From positions 1,484,001-1,548,000 of the forward strand of contig CAJHZI010000518.1 of the NCBI GenBank assembly GCA_905160935.1: 64,000 nt of DNA. The letters run 5' to 3'. Position numbers and translations under genes: made by a program. This DNA comes from Enchytraeus crypticus. Its lineage: Eukaryota > Annelida > Clitellata > Enchytraeida > Enchytraeidae. Shown here in pieces: positions 1-10,256 of this stretch (its first letter is position 1; each line of letters opens with the position of its first letter). The notes under the pieces are model-generated. The model was given only the letters and a program-made list of their open reading frames with translations, was not told the origin of the DNA and made no database searches.

Positions 1-460
1 TTCGGGTTAATTGGCATATTTAAATTTAATATGTTAAAATATTGATATTGTGCATTATATTCCTTTAAATGTAATAAACAATTGCAGAAATATTTATAAT
101 CAGTCTCTTGATCACCCAACCATGTGATATTAGTTTTATCTGTTATATTTGGTTTAATATGTGTAAGGAATGACATGACATGTGGTTTTCTATAAATATC
201 TCTCTTATCATTATTATTAACATTATATGTGATGGCGAATCTTTACATAATAACTGCAATAAATATTTAACAACATCATGTACATAGCGAGTATTATATC
301 GTTTGTCTGATTGATTAGTTACTATGTAGATTTTGTCATATTGTTTTAGATATTCTATTTGTATGTTTAGTTTCCAGTTATCATTACATGGTCTACTCGG
401 TCCAGAAATAGCTGGAATTATTAAAGTGAAATCTAAATCTGTTACTAAGATAGAATTCAT
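1..460 (-). pseudogene. Polynucleotide-kinase-type 3'-phosphatase (HAD fold), viral fossil
   Basis: The recognisable part begins MNSILVTDLDFTLI, whose DLDFT is the DxDxT nucleophile motif of HAD phosphatases. It is followed some 40 residues later by IVTNQS, the second HAD motif in the form used by PNKP and HisB-type enzymes. In this family the domain removes 3'-phosphates from DNA ends during repair, and large DNA viruses often carry it. I chose the methionine at 460 because the codons upstream lack family features. The gene runs off the left edge, so its end is not seen. It is a broken fossil with at least one break. It diverges from the small membrane-protein gene starting at 497 across a short AT-rich spacer. 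Confidence 0.6.
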
Positions 461-496
461 TTTTATATTGTAAAAAATAATATATTTTGGTATATA

Positions 497-763
497 ATGA
501 CTAGTGCAAGTTTGTATAGCAATAGCGATTACGCAAATGTAAAACAAACACCAAAACAATCACCCACTTACGCAAATATAAATGATGTACGAACGACATC
601 AAATAAATATGAAGAGCCATCTCATATTTATGATACAATATCTTATGGAAAAATGTCTATTATTGATCAAATGAAATATTTCATAACAAGTCACTATCTA
701 ATTATTTCTATTATTGTTATACTTGTATTGATATTTATAGTTGTTATGTTTTTTAGAAAATAA
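497..763 (+). CDS. Small tail-anchored viral membrane protein with tyrosine motifs
   Basis: The product is 88 residues. The first 55 or so are polar and rich in Ser, Asn and Tyr. Residues about 66-85 form one strongly hydrophobic segment rich in Ile, Val and Leu, ending FFRK, so the protein looks C-terminally anchored with its N-terminus in the cytosol. The N-terminal part has repeated short tyrosine motifs: SDYANV (fits the ITIM-like pattern S-x-Y-x-x-V), TYANI, KYEEP and HIYDTI. The last resembles the Nck-binding HIYDxV core of vaccinia A36 and bacterial Tir. No homolog is recognised by name. The frame looks whole. Function is inferred only from the motifs: a virion or host-membrane protein that recruits SH2 adaptors after phosphorylation. 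Confidence 0.6.
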   Translation: MTSASLYSNSDYANVKQTPKQSPTYANINDVRTTSNKYEEPSHIYDTISYGKMSIIDQMKYFITSHYLIISIIVILVLIFIVVMFFRK

Positions 764-1067
764 TACTTTACAACGCTAATGCATATGATGTTAAACACAA
801 TCCAATAATAGAATGTAATTTAGAGTTGAATGTGTATTTTGGGTATACATGTGAAATATGTCCAACTATATATTTTTTTACCGATTTAAACACAAGGTAA
901 AAAATAAAAAAACAATAATACGTCTAAAATCAAATTATGTAATGAAAGTTCCATGTTGAATGTATATGGTATATTTTATTTCACTTTATATTTTCCATAA
1001 TTACCATATATATCTCTATATGTGTCGCGACCCCCTAGTAATGTGATGTGATTTATTATATCGTTAA
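764..1067. other. AT-rich spacer, no supported gene
   Basis: No open frame with a start is supported. A stretch of about 40 codons near 776-897 on the + strand has coding-like composition with two nearby cysteines but no initiator, so it may be a remnant. The rest is A/T-rich spacer. Confidence 0.4.
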
Positions 1068-1289
1068 CTATGTTGAATTTTTTTTTAAATCATCGATTGT
1101 AATAACTTTACATTTATCATTATCGTTTATTGCCAATTTGTCATATATAGATTGTATTATAATGGGATGTAAATACTTACCTATTCCAAATGGTTTATAC
1201 GACTTTCCTATAGAATAGCAATAGTGTGTTCCTATTAATATATCTCTCAGTTGTTTAGACAACACATTTAGTTCTGGACTTTCTGGCAT
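1068..1289 (-). pseudogene. Fpg/Nei-type DNA glycosylase N-terminus, viral fossil
   Basis: The 73-residue frame starts MPESPELNVLSKQL, which matches the hallmark start of formamidopyrimidine-DNA glycosylases (MPEGPE or MPELPE). There the proline exposed at the N-terminus is the nucleophile and the next glutamate is catalytic. Known members run near 270-290 residues and end with a helix-two-turn-helix and a zinc finger; only the start is recognisable here, so it is a partial, broken copy. Members of this family occur in some giant viruses (mimivirus), where they would serve base-excision repair. The call rests on the N-terminal motif alone. Confidence 0.5.
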
Positions 1290-1411
1290 ATTACATTCAA
1301 TATTAAAAATTGAATAAATCTACACTAACAAATGTGTAAGAACTTTCTAGTACTTTCTAGTACCTTCTAACACCTTTAGAGCTTTTAGCTTATTTTGAAC
1401 AAACCCTAGCA

Positions 1412-2808
1412 ATGGAGAGAGCCAATGAGAAGAGAGATGTCACGTCTGCTGAGAAAGTGTATTACATGTTATCCGTAATATGTAATTACATTCCTGGACA
1501 TGGAGCAAGGAAAGATATTTTGGATTTTGTTGTGAACCAAGTGCGTTCAAGAATCGAAATGTTTGAACCGGAGGTCATGTTTAAGTGTAGTAGTTCGAAG
1601 CCAGGTCCCATTTTGATGATCATTGCGACTATGCCGAATGAAGAGGTAGGAAAGCGCTTTAAAACTGATATGGAAAAGGCATATGGAACATATGCTCACA
1701 CCATATTCCCTAAACAGGAAGACAAATCTAAAAGATATAGAGGCGTCAAGCATTTCTTTGTACAGGGAAGCAATATGGATAGTATCTTAAGACGCGTAAC
1801 GCGTATGAGATATTTGATATAACACGTGAGCAGTATGAAGCCGAGTATGTAGATGATTCATGGGTAGGATGCATACGTAGTCTATTTGACATACAATTTA
1901 TGAACTATTTCACAACCATTATTGGTAAATTTGGATATAGAAGTATAGATGACATATGCGCATTAAATGAATATATCCGTGAGACGACCCAGCCAACCAA
2001 GATAAAGGAAAAATCGGACTCTGAAATATCAGAGGAATCCGTACAGGTAAGAAGGAAACCAAAACAGACCAGACCACCACAACAGAAATTTACGTCAAAT
2101 TACAGTAGCATCAATAACATAACTCGCCCCAATACCAGATACAGTAATGTTGTCACCGTTGATAGCTTGGTGGACTTTCCACCACTTCCTAGCAGAGAAG
2201 TGTCATCTGTGTGTTCATCGACTGTAGCAAATACAATTGGATATAGTCAATATATGTCACCACATTCGTATGTGTCGACCACACAACAATCATATGTACC
2301 AGTTGCCCCTGCTCAACAGTTGTATTCAACAACTGTCTCCGCGTATAGTACCAGTAGTACATATGTATTGCCCCCTTCGACACAATACATGCCACAGCCA
2401 CAACAATCATACATACCAGCTGTTCCTACACCGCAAATATACATACCAACCGTTACTACATATAACACCAGTAGTTCATATGTATTGCCTTCTTCGACAC
2501 AATACATACCACAACCGCAACAATCATACATGCAACCACAACCGCAACAGTCATACATACAACCACAACCACATATGCCAGCTATTCCCCCATCAATGCA
2601 CAATCCATACGACCAATATGGATATGCAGTATCTCAACCCCAAATTCCCTATGTGCAAATGCCAGTTGCACAACAGAGCTATCCAGATAGTGTTACGCTT
2701 AGAAGTCTTGAGTCAAAAGTGGACAGCTTGTTAAGGGAGAGAGATTATGAAAGGAGACGTTCACGCAATTGCAGTGAAAGTGTCCAAGCACAATATTCAC
2801 TAAATTAA
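1412..2808 (+). pseudogene. Unrecognised gene with Pro/Gln/Tyr-rich C-terminal region
   Basis: I do not recognise this gene. Its first third (from MERANEKRDVTSAEKVYYML) looks globular and mixed alpha/beta. The middle is charged. From about 2280 on, the protein is a low-complexity tract of Pro, Gln, Tyr, Ser and Thr with blocks such as QYMPQPQQSYIP, ending in a short charged helix (LESKVDSLLRERDYERRR) that could form a coiled coil. It is clearly richer in G+C than the flanking viral genes and uses codons such as CCA, ACC and CAG more freely, so it may have a different origin. It is broken, with about one break. Possibilities are a virion or scaffold protein acquired by the virus, or part of a separate inserted element. 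No ends of such an element were found. Confidence 0.5.
2289..2522 (+). repeat. Two in-frame copies of a 117-bp repeat
   Basis: Two head-to-tail copies, 117 bp (39 codons) each, encode similar blocks that start SYVPVAPAQQLY and SYIPAVPTPQIY and share the core YVLPxSTQYxPQPQQ. They diverge at many third positions, so the duplication predates the present sequence. Shorter QPQPQQSY repeats follow directly. Confidence 0.8.
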
Positions 2809-2811
2809 AAT

Positions 2812-2867
2812 AGATAAATATTCATATATATATATCATGTGTGTTTAGTTAGTTGTTATAGTATATA

Positions 2868-2942
<75 letters not shown>

Positions 2943-3205
2943 TTAGTTATTTAGTAGTTGCTATTGTATATTCATATATCTATGTGTGTTTAGTTATAGA
3001 AAAATCAAAAAAATATTAATGTATATTCATATATCTATGTGTGTTTAGTTATTTAGTAGTTGCTATTGTATATTCATATATCTATGTGTGTTTAGTTATT
3101 TAGTAGTTGCTATTGTATATTCATATATATCATGTGTGTTTAGTTAGTTAATTGCTATTGTATATTCACATATCTATGTGTGTTTAGTTAGTTAGTATTT
3201 ATTAT
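2812..3205 (+). repeat. AT-rich minisatellite with internal TA/TG microsatellite
   Basis: A unit of about 47 bp containing tattcatatatctatgtg, then tgtttagttatttagtag and tgctattg, is repeated about six times. One copy is swollen by a pure (TA)n(TG)n run near 2875-2940. The array fills the space between a + strand gene and the C-terminal end of a - strand gene, so it lies where two genes converge. Confidence 0.85.
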
Positions 3206-3328
3206 GTAGTTTAGCGTTTTTTGTTTTTATAACAATATCTCAAACAATACAAATATATTTGGTATATTAATCAAAACTCAATACATCCTCATATTGAAAA
3301 TAAAACCATTTGATTTTTTGATATTTAT

Positions 3329-6300
3329 TTATTTTTTGATTTCTTTATAATAGAGTTTTATACTATCCAACTCACGTCTGATTAATTCTCTTTTAATGTA
3401 TTCACATATTGTTTTATTCTTATAGTTTCCTATGTCTATAGATAATTCTACACATAAATCGGTTAAGAACTTTTTTGTCTTAGTGTAACATATAGATCCT
3501 TTCTCAATTAATCTGTTATCACTTGCCTTTTCTATTTTATGTAATGATTTCCTTATTTTAAATTTAGCACTCAAATCTGATTCCATAAATTGATAATAGC
3601 CAATAATTATGTCATTTTCAATTTCATTAGATATCTCCATATTTTTGAAATAGTTATATACTGGACTCCACGTTTTTAAGTCAATATTATATATAATTGA
3701 ATATTTCAATCTAAAATTCTCATCAAGACTTAAAAAATGACCAACGGGTAGTAATATGTTTGATATTTTATCATCATGTTGTAATTCAGTAGTGACTGTT
3801 GTTAATGTTTTATTTTTGTCACGATACCGACCAGAGAAGAGATAAGGATTGATATATGTTTCATATATAGCTGAATCGTTATGAACATAATTATCATACA
3901 ATGATGCGTAGCTATCAGTATTAACCAATTGATCTGCATATATAATAAGGTCTAGTTTGGTATAAAAAATAAGACATTTAGTATAAAAATCATAATTTAT
4001 ATCTTTTGGTTTCTTATGTATATAAATGTCTATAAAATATAGAATTATTTTTTTATATTATTAAGATGAAATGATATTGTATAGTGTTCTAATGATGTTG
4101 GCATATCATACACTGGTTTATTCTTAAAATTATTATAAAAGTCATATTCTAACGAATCAATTTGTATACTCTCATCAGCATATAATATATTTTGTATATT
4201 AAAGTCATAAGTCATCGTTTTTATATTATTCCATGGTTCAAGTGTTATACTATTGGTTAGATATATATTATTGTTTTCACTACCAGCGCATGGTGTAAGG
4301 AATATGTAATTATTTTTAATAGAAAGATAATAGTAGTGGTTGTGATGATATATCATTTTATCAATATCAAAAACAGTATGGTTAACTATACTATTAACAG
4401 ATATGAAATTGCTCAATGCGACTAAAAAATTATTATATTCAAAATATTTTGTATTAACCGGAACATAGAAAATTGGATTAATTATATTTTCCCATAAATC
4501 AGTTACATTCCAAATGTATGACACATATAAAAATAAATATTTAATAATAGTTGATATTAAATAAACCTCATCGGCGTTATATAGTGCATTAAACATGGAT
4601 GTTTCTGTTTTATCTATTTTTAAATCTGTATAATCAATTGGTTTTGCTATTAATTCATTAATATTGTTTACATATTGATAAAACAAATGATTGTCTATTG
4701 CAGTTTCATTCAATGCCTTGTCTATAATCTGTATTGTTTTTATTGTCTGTATTGTCTATATTCTGTATTGTATAGTCAAAATATATTGAGAAATCTAATA
4801 TATATAATATTAGATTTCTCAATATATTTTGACTCTTCAATACTTAATGTTTTAAAATTGGGAATAGATATGGTTAATATGTGTATTCTAACATTTCTTT
4901 TTTCTATTGGTAAATTCACATGTGAATTTTTTCTTATTGCGCGTCCCCGTATTTGAATTAGTTCACTGTAACTAATTGGCATTGACATAATAATTAAATC
5001 TTGAACTTCTGTGAAATGATAAGATTGTTTAGTAATCTGTGATCCAATAAGAATGTGACAATTGTAACCATCTATATTATTATCTCTAAATTTAGATAAT
5101 TTTGTATCTATTACACTTTGTTTCATTTCACCATACACAAGGGTAAAACGTGCCGCTTGATAGTGATTCATCTGATTTTCTACATGTTGTATTCGTTTCA
5201 ATCCACATTTAGAACAAAGAGTATTATCTGTTGGAACATCATTAATATCTATAATACCATTATGTAATAACAATTTCTTGTATGTATAAACAACCAAAAT
5301 ATTTTATCAACTATTTTATTATAAGTATTTACCACCATCTGTTTTTAAGTTGTGAAATATTAAATCTAACAATTTTTTTGATTTAGATGAATATTTAGAA
5401 ATATTATTATAACAAAGAAAATTACCTGTAATAATCTGATTGTTGTTGAGTGATATACTGTATAGTTTTTTTTACTCTATTAAATTATTTTCGACTGTTG
5501 TAATAATATCTTTATTTTTATATAAAGGTGGCAGATTTGATTTGATGTTTGGTATAACACCATCTAATATTGATATGTCGTTAATATTTAATGTCTCATT
5601 AGTCATTCCTATTGTATTAGAATTGTCATCTTCATTTAAGACGACATTAACATTCACTTCTCTTCCAGGTTTAAAAATATTTAAATATGCATCATAATGT
5701 GTCTGTGTCATTTCACACCTTTCAAATTTTAAATAGTCAACATTATGTATTTTAGTACCAATAAATTCACTACTTGGATAATCATGTGTCTCTTCAACAA
5801 AATATGATATATATCCAAATAATGTTGTTGTAATAAACGATAATGCATTTGGTAACAACTGTTCATCTACGAACAACATAGATTTTGTAATTCTCTTTTT
5901 ATTTGGTAAGTTGTTGACTGGAATAACTAAATTTATTAAATCGACTATTTCAGTTGGACTGGTTGTGAGAAGTGTTGCTGATAGAAATAATATATGTAAA
6001 GGATTTTTATTAATTGTTATATTTTGTACATTAAGTATGTCAGCATACAACTCGGGTGATTCGTATAAATTAAATAGAAGATCTAATGCAAGACCATAAT
6101 TATTTAATTCTTGTGCATTGTATAAACCATGTATCTCATCGCATATAACAAATGCATTATTAAATATAGACAACAGTTCGTGATTTATTTTTATAGTTCC
6201 TGATATAAGTCCTTCATATAATTGATTATAATTTGACATATCTTTATTCCATATATTTGTTTTTGTGTTATTTTCAAATAATGATAAGTACAATTTCTTA

Positions 6301-6818
6301 TACCCTAAAAATTGTATATTGCGTTCTTTACTTTTTAAAATTTTATTTATTTCTATTAATTTGTTAGTAAACTCTTTTTGATATGCAGCATTCCCATCCA
6401 TATTAGTTTTTAAGAATTTAAATCTATCACAAAACTCCTTACTAAAAAATCCCAATTCAGGGTGTTGTAACAATTCCTTTATAAATGAAAACTTAGAGAA
6501 TCCAATTATAGTAATCTTTTTAAATTCAGTGGAATCATTATATTTATTCAATTCTAGATATTGTATGCCAGTTATTAAACTGGCAAGTGACTTTCCCGTT
6601 CCAGTTCCGTATTTACACAACAAACGATAGTTTTTATTATTTGGATTAATAAAATATTTTGTAAATAATTGATGTGGTCCTAATAATTCTGTGTTTATAT
6701 TATTTGTTTGTTGTGAACTATGTTTTAATTGATAAAACTCTTTAAACGATAACAATCGTTTCAAATCACTCACATTATGAATAGAATCTGGATATATTGG
6801 ATGTTGTTCGTGAGACAT
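3329..6818 (-). pseudogene. SF2 helicase of the viral early transcription factor type, fossil
   Basis: The N-terminal region shows Walker A as KYGTGTGKSLASL, Walker B as VICDEIHGLYN (a DEIH box) and motif III as FLSATLL. Further along comes motif VI as QIRGRAIRKNSH followed by LPIEKRNVRIH. That helicase C-terminal signature is shared by poxvirus D6/D11-type ATPases and asfarvirus D1133L/Q706L-type proteins. The most C-terminal part near 3329-3928 includes IEKGSICYTKTKKF, similar to the closing region of these proteins. In the family the enzyme initiates or releases transcription in the cytoplasmic virus factory. The span would suit a protein of about 1100 residues. It is a broken fossil with about three or four breaks. 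It diverges from the Nudix gene starting at 6951, with a 130-bp AT-rich gap that presumably held both promoters. Confidence 0.8.
4775..4833. repeat. Perfect hairpin, 25-bp arms
   Basis: Arms at 4775-4799 and 4809-4833 are perfect reverse complements, separated by 9 A/T bases. Each arm contains atattgagaaatctaat or its complement. This looks like a local inverted duplication inside the viral block. It lies beside a run of short imperfect tgtctgtattgtctata-type repeats (about 4720-4775). Confidence 0.95.
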
Positions 6819-6950
6819 TATATAAAATACAATTTAAACATCTTAAAAATTGAATAAAAGATATATTGTAGATATTTGAGTTGTGGTCTCATGTATATCA
6901 ATACTTACATAAAATCATAATAAAGGATATAATATATATATACCATTAAA

Positions 6951-7878
6951 ATGGAAGTTAATATATATAGAAAAGGTGATGTTCCAAATAGTATGGTTGA
7001 TATCAAACAAAAATATAAAAAAAGAAATCCAGAAGATGGTAGGAAGTTATCTATTAGAGAAACGCGTGGATCAGCTGTTATTATGAGAGTAATGGAAACT
7101 GGTGTGGAAAGGTATAAAATGGTATTTGTTCAAAAGGCTGAAAGTTATACTAGGACAAATTGGGCGGAATTGTTGATATATTTATATTTCGGTAGCAATA
7201 AGGATCATTTTTCATCATATCATGAACCACCTCCAATGACAAAAACAGAACAAATAGCAAAGATAAATGAATATCTTAGATATATGACAAAGAGAGAGTT
7301 AATTAATGCTGGTCATGTTGAAAATGTCAAAATAAAACGTGGACAAAAGTCATTAGTCAATGAACATGATCTAGTTTATATATATGGTCACTATGGTATA
7401 GCAGATCTTGTTAAAGCAGCATTAATGGATTCTGATGTTAATAAAATGGATTATAATTATTTGTATTTAACGGGTGGCAAACCAGAAAAAAAGTGGAGTT
7501 CCTGAGACATTAAAACAAACGGTAATAAGAGAGACATACGAAGAATCGCATATTGAATTGTTAGAATGTGATTTTATAGATTGTAGACCTATAAAATTTT
7601 TAGATGAAAGTCAACATATTAAAACAGTATTTACACATACATATCTAATCAGCACACCATCTGTAACTGATGATATGTTGAGATATAATTTTGCAGAATT
7701 AAATGCAAAGAAAAAGACATTAGCTGAGGTTACAGATTTAGTTAGTGTTGATTTTGATACAATTAGAACACAATTTACAAAACACCAGTTTTATAGACAT
7801 TATATGGATATAATCAATTTGTATATAGAATATAAAGAAAGAGAATTAAATAAACAAATATGTGATAATGAAGATTGA
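6951..7878 (+). pseudogene. Nudix hydrolase, decapping-enzyme-like, viral fossil
   Basis: The second half carries the Nudix box: a glycine-rich start (LTGGKPEKK) followed by RETYEESHIEL, which supplies the RExxEE metal-binding core. The long N-terminal region before the box (about 170 residues) and its position next to a transcription helicase resemble poxvirus D9/D10 and asfarvirus D250R (g5R). Those proteins remove mRNA caps or hydrolyse diphosphoinositol phosphates. The start at 6951 follows an AT-rich leader with no earlier in-frame methionine of interest. The gene is a broken fossil with about one break. Downstream, separated by under 30 bp, is another + strand gene, so the two may have been read as neighbours from separate short promoters. 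Confidence 0.75.
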
Positions 7879-7905
7879 TCTATTTATTTTTTACTTTATT
7901 ATATA

Positions 7906-8499
7906 ATGTTACAATTAGTTTTCAATCCAAATAATATGAATAGTAAAATATTTATCGAATTCTTAATATGTAAAGTAGAGAATTTACCATTTATTAAAAT
8001 TACACCTATTAAACATTTGCCAAATATAATACTATTAGAAGATGATAAGATAATAGCAAATAATATTGATGATATTATTAATATATTTTATGGTGAGAGT
8101 ATTACAAAAGACATTTCACAAATATCATCATCATACTGTGATGATACATTTGAACTGAAAGAAAATCTAATAAGTCCAATGAGTATGATTACAGGTATTA
8201 TGCCACAACATACCAGTAAAACTGATTTAAATAAATATAAAACATAGTTGACACAAAATGAAAATGAATCACCAACTGATGATGTTGATAATTATTCAGA
8301 TTATGATGAACCAGAGGCATCACAAGGGGAAGATTTAGTGGGTAAAATGCAATCATATAACATGGGTGTCACTAGGAAGTCTAATAATAAGAAATCAAAT
8401 AATGTTACAAAACCACCCGAAATGACAAAAGAATATTTAAAAGCGTTAAGAAAGAGATCATATGAGTTAGAAAAGACTGGTAAAATACAAATATATTAA
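7906..8499 (+). pseudogene. Unassigned viral protein, possibly thioredoxin-like fold
   Basis: The first part (about 110 residues, from MLQLVFNPNNMNSKIFIEFL) has alternating hydrophobic strands with a LPNIILLEDD segment. The strand order recalls a glutaredoxin or thioredoxin domain, but no CxxC is present, so the fold call is weak. The second part is acidic (DDVDNYSDYDEPEAS) and then basic, with SNNKKSNN and ALRKRSYELEKTGK, like a disordered tail. It is broken, with about one break. It lies between the Nudix gene and the gene that the Jockey-type LINE interrupts. Confidence 0.4.
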
Positions 8500-8533
8500 A
8501 ATTGAATATAATTTCATAGTAGTATATACAACC

Positions 8534-8758
8534 ATGGATTCACAACAACAATTGGAAGGTGCGATAATGGAATGGTATGAATATGTTACAGGTAGTACAG
8601 AAGACACTTCTGGTGAAATACCTAAAACCATTCCAAATTTAAATCCACTATTTAATAATGTATTGGGATATATTAGGGGTGCACAACTAAACGGACATCT
8701 AAGAATAGTAAACAAACATGGTAATGAACATATGAGAAGTTATTCATATTTGGGTCAT
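8534..8758 (+). pseudogene. Viral gene of unknown function, 5' part, interrupted by a LINE
   Basis: A frame from MDSQQQLEGAIMEWYEYV is open up to the insertion point of the Jockey-type LINE; the remaining part of the same gene lies beyond the LINE at 13076-13274. The protein is small and mostly helical, with a short acidic stretch (TGSTEDTSGE). I do not recognise a family. Its flanks and composition match the viral block. Confidence 0.5.
8746..8758 (+). repeat. Target-site duplication, left copy
   Basis: The 13 bases atatttgggtcat occur here and again at 13076-13088, directly flanking the LINE. This identical duplication sets the borders of the insertion. Confidence 0.92.
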
Positions 8759-8903
8759 ATCTATGTAAACAAACAGCCAAGATGGCTGCTTTAGAAAATA
8801 AACAGAGATAAATTAATATATTTTCTAAGTTATTAATGAGTTTACGGATAATTTCTAAATATATTCTCTTGATAAATCAGTGACATAACCGCCACTTAGC
8901 AGA

Positions 8904-10256
8904 ATGGCAGATATTTCAACCTACAACGAGCTGTTGGTAGCGTTTAATCAGCAAAGAACAATAATTGAAGAACTGAGACGTGAGATCAATGAATTAAAAG
9001 GATCCACTAATTACTTCACCGACGAAGAAGAATTAGAATGGGAGGTAGCGGGGAAAAACAGAAGAAGTTTCAAAAAGAATAAACGTCCAAGGGAGGAGGC
9101 AGACTCCCCACCTCAGAAAATACCGTCAGTGTCTTCTATGAATGAAACGACAGGAAACAAGCAGAAAGAAATTAGCACAATGGAAAGTCAGCCAAAGGAA
9201 AATAAAGAACCACTGCCACCACCAATAAACGTAAGCAATGTAAAGGACTTCAATGAACTGAGAGAAAAAGTTCTAAAAGTAGCTACTGGTAGGGTACAAT
9301 TTAAGGCTATGTCCAACAATGACATTAAAATAACATGTCAAACTGAAACTGAATATCGAGCTGTAAAGCAATTCCTGAGGGAGCAGATATCAGAAAGAGG
9401 AAGCGATGGAACTAATCCATTCAGTGAAATGGAATACCACACGTATCAACTCAAAAGTGAAAAGAATTACAGAGTTGTCATAAGAGGCCTACCGTCATCA
9501 ATGGATATCAACGAAATTGGAGAAGCGTTACGCAGTCTAGGACACGAAGTAGTTAATGTGACTAATGTGCGTAAAAAAATAGTCAGCAATGGGGAAACGA
9601 GTTACAAGGATTTCCCGCTATTCTTTGTGGACATGAGTCAAAAAGACAACAATAAAATAATTTATCAAATAACCAGCTTACTACATTGTAAGGTGAGTGT
9701 TGAAGCACCCAAGAAGAGCACAGAAATTCCTCAATGCACTAAATGTCAACAACTTGGGCACCCAAAAAATTTCTGCAGTCGACAACCGAAATGCGTGAAA
9801 TGTGCTGGTGATCACCACACAAAATCTTGCACAAAGCCAAGTAGCACTGAAGCGGTATGTGCGCTCTGCAAAGGGAGAGGGCACCCGGCTAACTACAAGG
9901 GATGCCCTGTGTATCAAAAAAAGTTAAAAGCTCAATTCCCTAATAAAACAACTGTTACTCAACGACTTAAACAGAAAGAGCCAAATGTTGATAAAGAACC
10001 CGGTAATAAGGTCGAGGAAATCCAACCAGCAGTCCTGAGCAAATCTTATTCACAGATGACCAAGGAAATCAGAACTGACTCAATAAATCGAGAGCAACAA
10101 AGTTCGCAGAATAAAGAGCCAACCATCTCAGAAATGTTACAGCTTTTCAACTCATTTCAGACAGAAATAAGAAGCAGTATTAATCAACTTTTAGACAGAA
10201 TGGAAAATTTAGAAAATAATCCAGTAAATAGAGCTACCACATCTCGCAATGAATAG
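8904..10256 (+). CDS. LINE ORF1: gag-like RNA-binding protein with three zinc knuckles
   Basis: The protein has 450 residues. An N-terminal helix (about residues 10-35) may form a coiled coil. Residues about 190-270 form the RRM-like domain common in Jockey and I ORF1 proteins (VVIRGLPSSMDINEIGEAL). Then come three CCHC knuckles: CTKCQQLGHPKNFC, CVKCAGDHHTKSC and CALCKGRGHPANYKGC. The C-terminal 100 residues are Gln, Lys and Asn rich. In the family it coats the element's RNA and targets it to the nucleus. The frame is fully open. Its stop overlaps the ORF2 start in ATGAATAG, so ORF2 is probably translated by termination-reinitiation, as in related elements. Confidence 0.92.
   Translation: MADISTYNELLVAFNQQRTIIEELRREINELKGSTNYFTDEEELEWEVAGKNRRSFKKNKRPREEADSPPQKIPSVSSMNETTGNKQKEISTMESQPKENKEPLPPPINVSNVKDFNELREKVLKVATGRVQFKAMSNNDIKITCQTETEYRAVKQFLREQISERGSDGTNPFSEMEYHTYQLKSEKNYRVVIRGLPSSMDINEIGEALRSLGHEVVNVTNVRKKIVSNGETSYKDFPLFFVDMSQKDNNKIIYQITSLLHCKVSVEAPKKSTEIPQCTKCQQLGHPKNFCSRQPKCVKCAGDHHTKSCTKPSSTEAVCALCKGRGHPANYKGCPVYQKKLKAQFPNKTTVTQRLKQKEPNVDKEPGNKVEEIQPAVLSKSYSQMTKEIRTDSINREQQSSQNKEPTISEMLQLFNSFQTEIRSSINQLLDRMENLENNPVNRATTSRNE

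Noticed and set aside
2189-2734. Long alternative frames over the Pro/Gln/Tyr-rich gene, including a minus-strand frame rich in Cys and Gly (2313-2603)
   Set aside because: They mirror the repetitive codons of the + strand gene and show no independent features.
8904-10256. Retroviral gag reading of the zinc-knuckle protein
   Set aside because: The downstream ORF has an APE endonuclease and a poly-A tail follows; there are no LTRs. It is a LINE ORF1.
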